Source of the DNA: Ancylostoma caninum
Taxonomy: Eukaryota; Nematoda; Chromadorea; Rhabditida; Ancylostomatidae
NCBI GenBank assembly: GCA_037903475.1
Contig: JBAJFG010000002.1
Location: 2,542,001-2,606,000 of the forward strand
Length of the DNA: 64,000 nt
Direction of reading: 5' to 3'
This document shows positions 1-8,950 of the stretch, piece by piece. The first letter of the stretch is position 1, and each line of letters opens with the position of its first letter. A program made the translations under genes and the position numbers. The notes under the pieces were generated by a model. It searched no databases, was not told where the DNA came from, and saw only the letters and a list, made by a program, of their open reading frames with translations.

Positions 1-149
1 CAAACTGAATGTTTCCTTCCTTCCATTATTCTCGAGATTTACAAGTAGTGCTGGTGCACTGATGACGGGCAAATGTGCCGGGGCTCCATAATTCAGGAAA
101 AAAAAACACCAGAATATCAGGATAGGAATCCAGTGATCGAGAAAGGGTC

Positions 150-385
150 CGTCGTTCCCCAACAAGGGGGGAAAACGCCGGGATAAAGGTCCACAGATGG
201 TGAATGGGTCTGCCGTGGCCTAGTAGTGGGGAAACGTCAGGATATGAGTGCACGGATGGAGAATGGCCAATAGCAGGAAAAACGCCAGGATATGGGCCCA
301 CGGATGGAGAATGGGTCTGCCGTGGACCAGTAGTAGGGAAAACACCAGGATAATGGTCTGCAGTGACCCAGTAGTGTTAAAAAGA
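150..385. repeat. ~59 bp minisatellite, array A (about 4 units)
   Basis: About four diverged units of a ~59 bp minisatellite. Each unit has a GGAAAACGCCAGGATA core followed by a variant of GGGTCCACGGATGG, then GAATGGGTCTGCCGTGG. A leader at 1-33 (starts CAAACTGAATGTTTCC) precedes it; the same leader precedes the larger array B at 1840. Long reading frames across the units on the minus strand are a by-product of the repeat and are not genes. Confidence 0.9.
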
Positions 386-424
386 TGATTATTCGCACTC
401 CCTCATCTCTGCGCCAAACGTACA

Positions 425-970
425 ACGTACGTTGGTTGTGCTGAGTTGTACACAGGTTCTTGAAAGCAATGTCCAGGCAGAATCTTAACTATTAGTACCC
501 AAAGCCGATCCAGTGCCCGTTCCCCGCTCTGCCGACGGCTCTCACACCAACATGTATTAACTTGTTGAACACGTACCCCTAAATTCTACAAGTGTTTCAA
601 TCGATACTAGAAAGGAATTTTGACCCAATTCTCGGAAAAAAACTGATTAATAGAAAAGATACTAACGAAAAAGAAAAGAATAAAGTTTTTTTGAGCCATA
701 TCATATGTTTTTATTGCCTTTATTATTTTATTATATCGCCGAGGTTAGCAAAGATTAGCTGGAATCTCCTAGATAGGGAGCCTCATCACCTCGTTTTCAG
801 TTTGCACCGGACAACTCGTCCACATCGTGACTATTAACCTTCTGAAAACCGCAAATTTCAAGGTTTTTGTGGCTAAAGCCTGCACCGTTGTAATCAGTTC
901 GTCGAGAAGAGTAAGAGGATGCCAAAATTTGAAGAATCGAAATTTTTGCCTGACACTCCCCTTAAGCCAT
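425..970. other. Unannotated intergenic DNA
   Basis: AT-rich sequence between minisatellite array A and dispersed repeat R1. Short open frames exist on both strands but none shows a recognisable domain or splice context. I see no gene here. Confidence 0.5.
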
Positions 971-1316
971 CTGGAAGATACTCCTGTGCGAGTTCGGAAT
1001 GGCTGGCAATACGGGTAAATGAATGCACTCACAAAAAAAGCAGTAGGTAGTACTATTGTCTCGGAAACTAGTTCTACATGTAGATGTGTGATTAAGACTC
1101 TGGCAGGCAAGGACCACGAGGAGTGTGGAAGCCCGACATTAGTGAGGCTGCCAGACTGGTAGAATATACGCAATTCATATAGAGGGTTCCGTATTTGAGC
1201 TCAGTTAATTATTAGTCTTGCTTTTTTGTTTCTCTAAGCATTTCACATGTGTGAAGCTTTTCTACCTGCCTCAAGTGACTGCCCCACCCCACTTTCTAGT
1301 CCCAAAGGGGCGCTAG

Positions 1317-1361
<45 letters not shown>
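971..1361. repeat. Dispersed repeat R, copy 1, unoccupied, ending in (TA)n
   Basis: This ~390 bp segment is closely related to 3378-3657 followed directly by 5032-5130. Shared landmarks include GATACTCCTG, GTAGAATATACG, TTTGAGCTCAG and GCCCCACCCCACTTTCTAG. Copy 1 reads straight through TCTAAGCATTT at 1233-1243, the exact place where copy 2 carries a 1,374 bp insertion. It ends in a TA microsatellite (1315-1361). Confidence 0.85.
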
Positions 1362-1876
1362 CCTCTTAACAGAGCACCGTAAGGGCGGCACTGACGGAAA
1401 AATGGATACAGTCTCCAATGATGAAAGCTAGAGGTTTAGACAGCGCTTTCAGGGTTTCGTGGCGGGAGCCTACTCTAACGATCTCGAGCCCTCCGGGCGA
1501 GAGAATGTTTACAGCGACTTGATATTGCGTAACAGCAGTGTACGGAGCAGAGTAGCCCCTCTGTTGGCGCTTTAGCGGTGTCGGATAGAATTATGGTGCA
1601 CTGGGAATGATTCTCCTCGAATGGATCACGAGAGGTCGGCAACGATGGCCGCACTCGGTCGTTGACTTAAGAGTGTGCGTGTGGCGCACTTATTCCCGAG
1701 GTCCCGCATATATTAGGGAGTCCTAGGATCAGTATTTGTTTCTAAGAAGGACAATACGATCCAATACACAAGAAGAACGAATGAAGAATCAGTCATCCTA
1801 AGCTATCGTGACATTTCCTGGAAGCACATGCAATTGACCAAACTGAATGTTTCCTAACTTTCTTCCATTATTCTCC
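1362..1876. other. Intergenic DNA with leader of minisatellite array B
   Basis: No gene is visible. The segment at about 1730-1855 is a diverged copy of sequence at about 25,860-25,985 (shared blocks GAACGAA, GTGACATTT, CAATTGA). The leader CAAACTGAATGTTTCC at 1840 repeats the start of the window and marks the beginning of the second copy of the duplicated module. Confidence 0.5.
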
Positions 1877-3230
1877 GCGAAAGGGTCCGCCGTGCCCCAA
1901 CAATGGCGGAAACGCCAACATACGGATCCACGGATGGCGAATAGTTACGCTGTGGCCCAGTTATGGGGAAAACGCATAAGGGTCCACGGATTGAGAACGG
2001 GTCTATCATGGCCCAATTGTGTGGAAAACGTCAGGATACGAGTCCATGGCTGGAGAATGGGTCTGCCATGGCCAATAGTAAGGAAAACGCCAGGATAAGG
2101 GCACACGGATGACGAAAGAACCCGTCGTGGCCAATAGTAAGAAATACGCCAGGATGAAGGCCCACGAATGGAGGATGGGTCTGCCGTGGCCCGTAGCTGA
2201 GAAAACGCCAATGTACGGGTTCTTAGATGGAGAATGGGTCTGCCTGCAGCCAGTAGTCGGGAAAACGCCAGGATATGAGTGCACGAATGGAGAACGGGTC
2301 TGCCGTGGCCAATAGTAAGGAAAACGCCAGCATACGGGTCAATGGATGAAGGGTGGGTCTGCCGCGGCCCAGTAGTGGGGAAAACGTCGGTATACAGGTC
2401 CTCAGATGGAAAGTGGGTCTGTCTGCGGCCAATAGTCGAGAAAACGCCACAGTAAGGGTCCACTGATGAAGAATGGGTCTGCCGTGGTCAATGGTAAGGA
2501 AAACGCCAGGATAAGGGCCCACGGATGGAAGATGGTTCTGCCGTGGCCCAGTAGTGGGAAAACACCAGTATACGGGTCCTCAGATGGAGAATGGGTCTGC
2601 ATGCGGCCAGTAGTCGGGAAAACGCCAGGATATTGATCCATGGATGGAGAATAGTTACGCCGTGGCCCTGTTATGGGGAAAACGCATAAGGGTCCACGGA
2701 TTGTGAACGGGTCTGATTTGGCCCAACCGTGGGGAATACGTCAGGATGCGGGTCCATCGATGGACAATGGGTCCGCTGGGGCCCAATATTGGGAAAAGCG
2801 CTGGAATACCCTGCCTTGGCCCAATAGTAGGAACAACGCGAAGATACAGATCCACAAATGGAGTATGGGTCTTCCCTGGTCCAAAAGTGGGGAAAGCGCC
2901 TGGAAATGGGTGCACGGATAGAGAGTGGGTCGCATGATTCCCATCAGTGGGGAAAACGCCAGCATACGGGTCCACCAGTGGCGAACGCGGGCGGGGGCGG
3001 GGGGCGCATCCCTCTAGAATGGGTCGCCAAATTTTCGAAATTACTTTACAATACAAATAAAAATCTTGTATTAGTTATTATTTTTTCCCACGCCCCCCCC
3101 CCCTCCCGCCCACTTCCTGCGTCCGCCGCTGGGGTCCACGGATGGAGAATGGATCCGCCGTGGCCCAGTAGTGAGGAAAACACCAAGGCACACGTCTACC
3201 GGTGGAGTAGGAGCACGCTACACGCTCATT
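1877..3230. repeat. ~59 bp minisatellite, array B (about 20 units)
   Basis: About twenty units of the same ~59 bp repeat as array A, spacing 56-60 bp. A higher-order duplication is visible: the atypical unit pair near 1945-2030 (ATAGTTACGC, then AAAACGCATAAGGGTCC) recurs at 2652-2738, about 707 bp or 12 units later. The array is interrupted at 2976-3131 by a MITE and resumes with GGGTCCACGGATGG at 3132. The 59-60 bp period keeps long frames open on both strands; these are not considered coding. Confidence 0.92.
2976..3131. mobile_element. 156 bp hAT-like MITE inside the minisatellite
   Basis: The element starts CAGTGGCGAACGCGG and ends CTGCGTCCGCCGCTG, which are inverted relatives of each other. 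The 8 bases before it and the 8 bases after it are identical (GGGTCCAC), and the minisatellite unit continues correctly across the junction. An 8 bp target duplication and CAGTGGCG-type ends are usual for hAT-superfamily MITEs; the superfamily is inferred. It has no coding capacity. Relatives lie at 44334-44576, 51810-52100 and 61853-62124. Confidence 0.88.
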
Positions 3231-3377
3231 TGTATCTCAGTCGACCACCTCTTCTTCCTCCCTGTACATTAAAGCAGAAGCTCACCATTTGGACTATCTC
3301 AACAACGTGGAGCTTGAATCATTCTAGGTGATTATTCACACGGAATTGGTTATAGTGTTGTTCACAAGTAAAGTCAT

Positions 3378-3657
3378 GTGAAAGATACTCCTGCGCAGAG
3401 TTGAAAGTGGCCGCTCATAATGGGTCCATAGGCATGTAAGAAATGTGACAAAAAAGTAGGTAGTATCATTGTATCGGAAATTAGCTTCACATGTATGTGC
3501 ATGATTAAGAACTTACAAGCAAGTCTAGGATTACGAGAAGACTCCAAGCCCGACGTTGAAGAGGCGGCCAGACCCGTAGAATATACGTAACTTATAAGAA
3601 GGTTTTTGAATTTGAGCTCAGCTAATGAATAATTTTGCTTGTTTGCTAGTTTTCTAA
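3378..3657. repeat. Dispersed repeat R, copy 2, left part
   Basis: Left part of the second copy of repeat R. It matches 971-1237 and stops at TCTAA, where the 1,374 bp inverted-repeat element begins; the repeat resumes at 5032. Confidence 0.85.
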
Positions 3658-5031
3658 CAAGGGAAGGATACCAAATGTCTGTGGCACTTCAAAATGGAAT
3701 GTGCCTCATAATATGAAGTTGACGATGCTGATCTCGATTATGTTCTCCATTAGTGCCTAATACTACTGCGCAAAAAGTTATAGCCTTGTCTGTGCAGTAC
3801 ATTCGAAGGTACAGTTTCTACATCCACTTCCCGTGAACCCACAAAATAGGCGTTGTAGTGCAAAATGGATGATGAATTCGCGATCAGTAGCTCAACTGAA
3901 CCTGTATGTAAAATTTCAGCGAAAAAAGGCAAGAATTACTGTTAGACAATTACCCCTTGATCATTTACTACTACTACCACTCACGAGGAAACGGTCATTG
4001 GGTATAGGGTAGTTCAGGCATCTCGCAGGTTCCATCCAAATTTTGCACACAGGGGTAATTTCAGGTGCTGATCACGATTATCAGCATCATTTTGCAAGCC
4101 TCTAACATTTTAATGTCGAAATTCAACAATTTTGTTTGGTTTTCTACAGTAATTGCTGTTCATTCTACCGCAAACCTATAAGAATGTAGTGACGTCACGA
4201 AATGGATATCATATTCGTGTTCAGCACTTCAGATAACCCTATTATGGAAATTTTCAGCAAAAAAGAATTCCTTGAAATTTTGGGCTCACGTGAGTCCATC
4301 AGCAGTTCCACTGTCGACGAAGCCGGGGTATGAAGATCTTTGAAAACACTTTCAAGCTTTTAGAATATGTATTTGCAAGTAGAAACACTTACAAAAAACT
4401 GCATAGAATAGATTTTTAGAGAAAATCAGTAAATGGGAGAAAATGCAAAAGTGCGACTCCTGAGGGGAATTGAACCCGTGAGGGTATTCACGGGAACGGA
4501 AACACTTACCACTGCGCCACACTTCCTTGACCTACCTGACATACCTTATTTTATGTATACCTTCTTATCACTTGAGTCTGGAAAAATGAATATAAATCAT
4601 TGCAGACGCGAGGCTGGGCCAAGGTCAAGATAGTTTTGAAATCAGAGCTTCGAGATGCACAAGGCAGTGTACACTCCCCACGAGGAAGTCTCCGATGAAG
4701 CAAAGTTCCCTTGTAATTAGTAGTAGTAGCGACTGATCAAGGCGCAATTCTTTACCTGTAGTGATGCATTTTCCGCTGAAATTTTGCATACAGGGTTACT
4801 TGGACTGCTGATCACGAATTCTACATTCATTTTTCACGGCAACGCCTACTACGTGGGGTTAAGGTGAGTTGTTGCAGAAACTGCTCATATACTGCATAGA
4901 CAAGGCTATAACTTTTTGCGTAGTAGTATTAGGCACTAACGGAGAACATAATCGAGATCAGCATCGTCAACTTCATATTATGAGGCACATTCCATTATGA
5001 AGTGCCACAGACATTTGGTATCCTTCCCTTG
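3658..5031. mobile_element. 1,374 bp non-autonomous element, ~330 bp inverted repeats, TAA target duplication
   Basis: The left arm (3658-3985) is the inverted counterpart of the right arm (4712-5031). It begins CAAGGGAAGGATACCAAATG and ends with the reverse complement. TAA flanks both sides (3655-3657 and 5032-5034). The sister copy of the surrounding repeat at 971-1330 has a single TAA (1235-1237) and no element, so it is a true empty site. A TAA/TTA duplication is the PIF/Harbinger signature, so that superfamily is a reasonable inference. No transposase frame is present. The interior has several diverged ~100 bp subrepeats of the type GCTGATCACGATTATCAGC and a tRNA-like relic. Confidence 0.9.
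4453..4526 (-). pseudogene. tRNA-like relic inside the inverted-repeat element
   Basis: On the minus strand a 74 nt stretch has a good polymerase III A box (TGGCGCAGTGG) and B box (GGTTCAATTCC) at tRNA-like spacing. The acceptor-stem halves (GGAAGTG and CAGGAGT) do not pair and no convincing anticodon stem forms, so it is not a functional tRNA. A tRNA-derived fragment or a chance match are both possible. Confidence 0.35.
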
Positions 5032-5130
5032 TAAGCATTTTGCACGTGCGAAGCTTTTACACAACCTCAAGTGGCTGCCCCACCCCACTTTCTAGCGTTC
5101 CGAAGGGGCGCTAGTATATATACATATACA
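5032..5130. repeat. Dispersed repeat R, copy 2, right part
   Basis: Continuation of repeat R after the inserted element. It matches 1235-1330, including GCCCCACCCCACTTTCTAG and GGGGCGCTAGTATATA. A palindromic MITE follows immediately. Confidence 0.85.
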
Positions 5131-5137
5131 TATATAT

Positions 5138-5407
5138 AGCAGACGTCAATGGCGTTGGCCCATCTGCGGCCTCGAGAAGGACGTCGCGCAACCGCGCCGC
5201 GCGCGCTGTAGCCTATGTATTCTGCTGCTTTTCTGCAATTTCTAGCAGCTTTTCCACCCGATTTTAAGGATTTTCGAGCAAATCGGGCAGAAAAGACCCT
5301 AAGAAATAGCATTCCGACGGCGACGACACCGATCCCAGCGCACGCGGCGCGGTCGCGCTGCGTCCTTCTCGAGGCCGCGAATGGGCCATCACGATTGCCG
5401 TCCACTG
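5138..5407. mobile_element. Palindromic TA-flanked MITE, copy 1 (~270 bp)
   Basis: Both ends carry inverted versions of GACGTCAATGGCG followed by GGCCCAT, GCGGCCTCGAGAAGGACG and a GC-rich CGCGCAACCGCGCCGCG block. The arms are about 60-70 bp, and the core also folds on GATTTTCGAGCAAATCGGG. The right end is CCACTG followed by TA; the left end has lost a few bases. Copies lie at 5459-5713 and 13987-14244. It has no coding capacity. Confidence 0.85.
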
Positions 5408-5458
5408 TATATATATAACGAGTAATTGTAAGCAAAGCTCTGAACGCCTTGTCAGTTA

Positions 5459-5713
5459 CAGTGGACGTCAGTGGCGATGGCCCATCCGCGGTCTCGATTA
5501 GGACGCGGCGCAATCGCGCCGCGCGCACCTTAACCGATGTCTTCTGCTGCTGACATGTTATTTCTAGCAACCGATCTTTCTACCCGATCTAAGGCTTTTC
5601 CAGCGGATCGGGAAGAAAAGCGACTAGGAATAGCACAATCCTGGTGCGCGCGGCGCGGTTGCGCGGCGTCATTGTCGAGGCCGTGGATGGGCCACCGCCA
5701 TTGACGCCCACTG
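5459..5713. mobile_element. Palindromic TA-flanked MITE, copy 2 (255 bp)
   Basis: Best-preserved copy of the family. It starts CAGTGGACGTCAGTGGCG, ends CGCCATTGACGCCCACTG, and is flanked by TA on both sides (5457-5458, 5714-5715), as expected for a Tc1/mariner-type target duplication. It lies only ~50 bp from copy 1 in the same orientation class. Confidence 0.87.
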
Positions 5714-5774
5714 TATGTGGGCAATTTGTTGGTCGAATTTAGTTCTGAGTCATTCAATATGCCAACATCTTTTA

Positions 5775-6641
5775 CTAGTTCGTCCTTGGGAGAGGATTTT
5801 CATCAAGTTTGTCTACGTAAAGGATGTATCCCAAATGCATCACTGTTGTCTTCGTAAGATTCAGGGGCAAGCCGTGCTTTTGCGACCAATTTTTCATGGT
5901 TTCAATTGCCGTGGATATGGCTTCATGTGGAGTAGTGGCATCTTTTGCACTGAACCAGTATATCTTCATATCATGCGCATACATCTGAATTTTGATGTAT
6001 TGGCTGCTTTTCAAGACAGAAAGGAGTTCAGCTTTGTGAGTAAACAACAACACAGGTGATAAGGCTCCACCCTGAGGAACACACCTGGGGCAGAGTATCT
6101 ATCGGAATAATTGTTCCCTACTCTGACAGTCAAATGCCAATCGTTCAGGTATAAATCCATTCAGTAGAGGTCCACGCACACAAATATTTTCACGTTTGGC
6201 CAAAAGTTTGATGTGGGTAACTCTGTCAAACACCCTCGAAAGATCAAAATATATGATATCAACCTTTCCCCCGATTCCCCCCTTGTTGAGCGCTGAAAAC
6301 CTATCATGTAGTCAAGCAGTCATTAATGTAACTGTAAAGAAACCGGAAAGGAATCCGGAAAGAATATTTGATAGAGAGAGTGTGTGTTCAAGCAGATTGC
6401 TCAGAATGTCCACAAATCGCACCTGCGAATGTTGAAGAGCGCGGGATCCCAGAGAGGCGCGCCACAAGGAATTATGGTCCAACGAAAGAAATTTCATTGA
6501 TCGCTGAATTTCCGTCCAAATAGTTCCCAAAACGAACCTTATAATCGATCTTGTATTAGGTGCACAATGGCGGGACTCTGAACATTCTCGGGGAACTCGT
6601 GACTTATCCACTCTTCTATAGTGGGCGACTTCTCCGGACAA
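5775..6641 (-). pseudogene. CR1-like non-LTR retrotransposon reverse transcriptase relic
   Basis: Minus-strand translation gives successive reverse-transcriptase blocks split by stops and frameshifts. Upstream is a helix-rich stretch (6312-6641). Near 6200-6260 comes VDIIYFDLSRVFDRVTHIKL, matching the FDLSKAFDxVxH box, then a VPQGGALSPVLLF-like block near 6060-6090. Near 5960 is YAHDMKIY, corresponding to YADDxKIY, followed by a WSQKHGLPLNLTKT-like thumb motif. The first catalytic Asp of the YADD box is His, so this copy is dead. Endonuclease and 5' parts are absent or unrecognisable. Assignment to the CR1/jockey-like group rests on motif style only. Confidence 0.8.
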
Positions 6642-6708
6642 TAATTGTTATACCTTGTCGGAGCGACAGGCCTCAGTTCTTGGCAATACGCAGTGGTGAT
6701 GATATGAT

Positions 6709-6766
6709 GAGATTCATGAACATTCCTGGAAAGCTTAGAAACTTTCTAGGAATGTTCATGAATCTC
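6709..6766. repeat. 58 bp near-perfect hairpin
   Basis: GAGATTCATGAACATTCC on the left and its reverse complement on the right enclose a ~6 base loop, giving ~25 bp arms with one mismatch. It may be a tiny foldback element. Confidence 0.85.
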
Positions 6767-6769
6767 AGC

Positions 6770-7490
6770 ACTTGAAGACTCCAACCTGAACCTTTATTTC
6801 ACTCTCAGGAGGACGCCATCGTGGCTAACATTTTGTTACATAAATCAACCTCAAGGTAAATTTCTGCCTTCCGGGTCCCCAAAATGGTGGAGGTTCCAGT
6901 GTATTCCCATGCATCCCTCCTGGCTGAGATTTCTGCGTCCACCACCGACAGCTGGCTCACGTTCTAGTTCAGTGTCAAGGTTCCGTCTACATACGCTACA
7001 CCACTCAATTGACTTATTTTGAGTAAAATAGTTATTTTAGCATAATTATGTCGTCTTTATATACTGCACACATTGCAGTGATGAATCTTCTTGATCGGAA
7101 CCTTGAAAAACTACGAGAGCAAGTAACGTTATTCAAGCCATCATCTGCCTACTATATTGCCCATGAAGCTCTTTCAGCAATCGCGGTTGGTTTTTTTAAA
7201 GGTTTCAGCAGTTTCGTCTTTGATCTGTGTTCAATAAGAGCCTCTGTCGTAATGGTTTATTTCAGTACGCTTCCGACGCCTAGCGCATTCCTCAGACAAT
7301 AATAAGTACATACAATATGCGGTGTGATACACAATTGTTTACATGTGTTACTAACCGAGCGGAATGAAAAGAGAAGCAGAAGTGAATGTACAACGGATGT
7401 GTGCAAATTTGATGTTATTTCGAGACGTTGCACTTACACGGAACACTACTGCTATTCCCAAAATCTTTAAGCGGTTGGTATCAAGCGATT
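6770..7490. other. Unannotated intergenic DNA
   Basis: AT-rich sequence between two retroelement relics with only short frames. Nothing recognisable is seen. Confidence 0.5.
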
Positions 7491-7494
7491 TGCC

Positions 7495-7794
7495 TTAATG
7501 CCTCAACAAGCTCTTCCTTATTGTTGATCTCCGGCTGATGTCGCTTGATTTCTCGAGCCTCCATGATCTCTTCCTATGAAGGAGGTTCTCGAGATGACAG
7601 TGTAACACAACCACTTCGAACTCTGGGGTGGAATCTCGGGTGTGTACCGCTGTACGGTGCCGGGAGAAGCTCGTATTGGGGTAGGCTTGTGGACGGGCCA
7701 CTGCTCGAGGATGTTCGTCCAACCGCTTTCTCCGCAGTCTTCCGCTTTCTCCAATGTACCGCTGACCGCATCTGCTACACTTTATCAGATACAC
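7495..7794 (-). pseudogene. GIY-YIG endonuclease domain fragment of a Penelope-like/RT-associated element
   Basis: A ~99 codon minus-strand frame starts YLIKCSRCGQRYIGESGR, a GIY-YIG nuclease N-terminus with a CxxC pair before the YIG. It continues with RRKRLDEH (the conserved Arg and His region), then a histidine-rich segment and a charged C-terminal helix. Such domains occur at the C-terminus of Penelope-like retroelement proteins. The reverse transcriptase expected upstream (higher coordinates) is not recognisable, so this is a 5'-truncated copy. Its sequence style differs from the copies at 26 and 43 kb, suggesting a separate family. Confidence 0.75.
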
Positions 7795-7799
7795 CGTGC

Positions 7800-8737
7800 C
7801 GCGCGAATGGCAGATCTTCTGGTCGGTGCAATATCGGTGTCGATGTCATCTCATGCAATGTCGCATCCGTTTTCATACAACAGTGACGCCGTGAGTATAT
7901 CTTTGAGAGTTTTAGCAGTTGTCCACTTGCTGAGGCTTTAGTCTACAAAAAATCTGCTGCCTCATCGAAACGCGAATGATGAATGTTTAGCTTGATCAGG
8001 ATGAATATGTTCCGTGTATGTCTGGGTGTAGGTTAATCTAGCGTAGAGTGCATCGAGAAACTTGTAGAATGCAGCTACTATCGGAATGCAAGCCAGAGAA
8101 GTTCTTCTACATACAATAGAGCTGTCCTGTCTATAGGGTCACTCTACTGTCATGCTCTGTGCGCCAACGAAGACACCTTCAGCACAACAGCCCCCGACAT
8201 AGAAGTAGTGGTCGATGCAACGTTTGGCAAACCCATCGCATGCCCGACTGAACGTATGTGCATTCACCAGGGCCAGGCGAACGATAGAAGAGAATAACGT
8301 CCAAATATCGTGAAAGAGCACCGACCAACGAATGGAACAGATGCTTTGCTAAGAAGCGAAACTTTCTCGATTAAATGCAAAGTAGCCAACCGAAGGCAGG
8401 GTAAGCAAACCCATCTCTGCGTATTCTGGCGAGCATGAGTGCGGAAGCAAATGGGAGGTACGTATGATGTTCGCTGTAAATTTCCAGTAGGAAATTTTCT
8501 TTTGCGAATAAAAGACAGAAGCATTTTCACTCCGCAGTGTTTTCAAACATCATCTATTTCATTAAAAAATGAGAAGAATTGGAAAATCTTCAAATAATTC
8601 CATGAAAAATGGAACCTCTTTGAATGATATCATAAATAATACCATCTCCCTCATATACATATTCAGAACCTCCCTCTCAGCATTTCTATGGGATGACCGA
8701 AAATTACCTGTGCACTGAAATTGTAATGCTCGAAATA
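7800..8737. other. Unannotated intergenic DNA
   Basis: Sequence with short frames only. It may contain decayed 5' parts of the GIY-YIG element, but no motif supports that. Confidence 0.4.
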
Positions 8738-8746
8738 AGTTACCCA

Positions 8747-8941
8747 GATTACATGAGATACGTTCCCCACCTGCGTTGCGGCGGCCGCGAGGGGCTACAG
8801 CATAGACAGGGGGTGGTGGGGGGGGGGGGGGTGGGTGGAGGCAGTACTGGGACTCATTAATAATCGGAGACGCAGAGAGCGAGAGGACTCATGGTGCGCG
8901 GCAGGCGCTGGTCGTGGTTGGGGAACGTATCTCGTGCAACC
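8747..8941. mobile_element. 195 bp MITE with 9 bp target duplication
   Basis: Terminal inverted repeats of about 25 bp: the left end is GATTACATGAGATACGTTCC and the right end read in reverse is GGTTGCACGAGATACGTTCC. The 9 bases AGTTACCCA flank the element on both sides (8738-8746 and 8942-8950). Nine-base duplications suggest a Mutator-like or hAT-like origin. The interior holds a long G tract (8818-8831) and no coding sequence. Confidence 0.87.
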
Positions 8942-8950
8942 AGTTACCCA

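Noticed and set aside
1945..2641. Overlapping 70-170 codon frames across the minisatellite, resembling a repetitive secreted protein
   Set aside because: They exist in several frames and both strands because the unit is ~60 bp; no start context, signal peptide or splice structure supports a gene.
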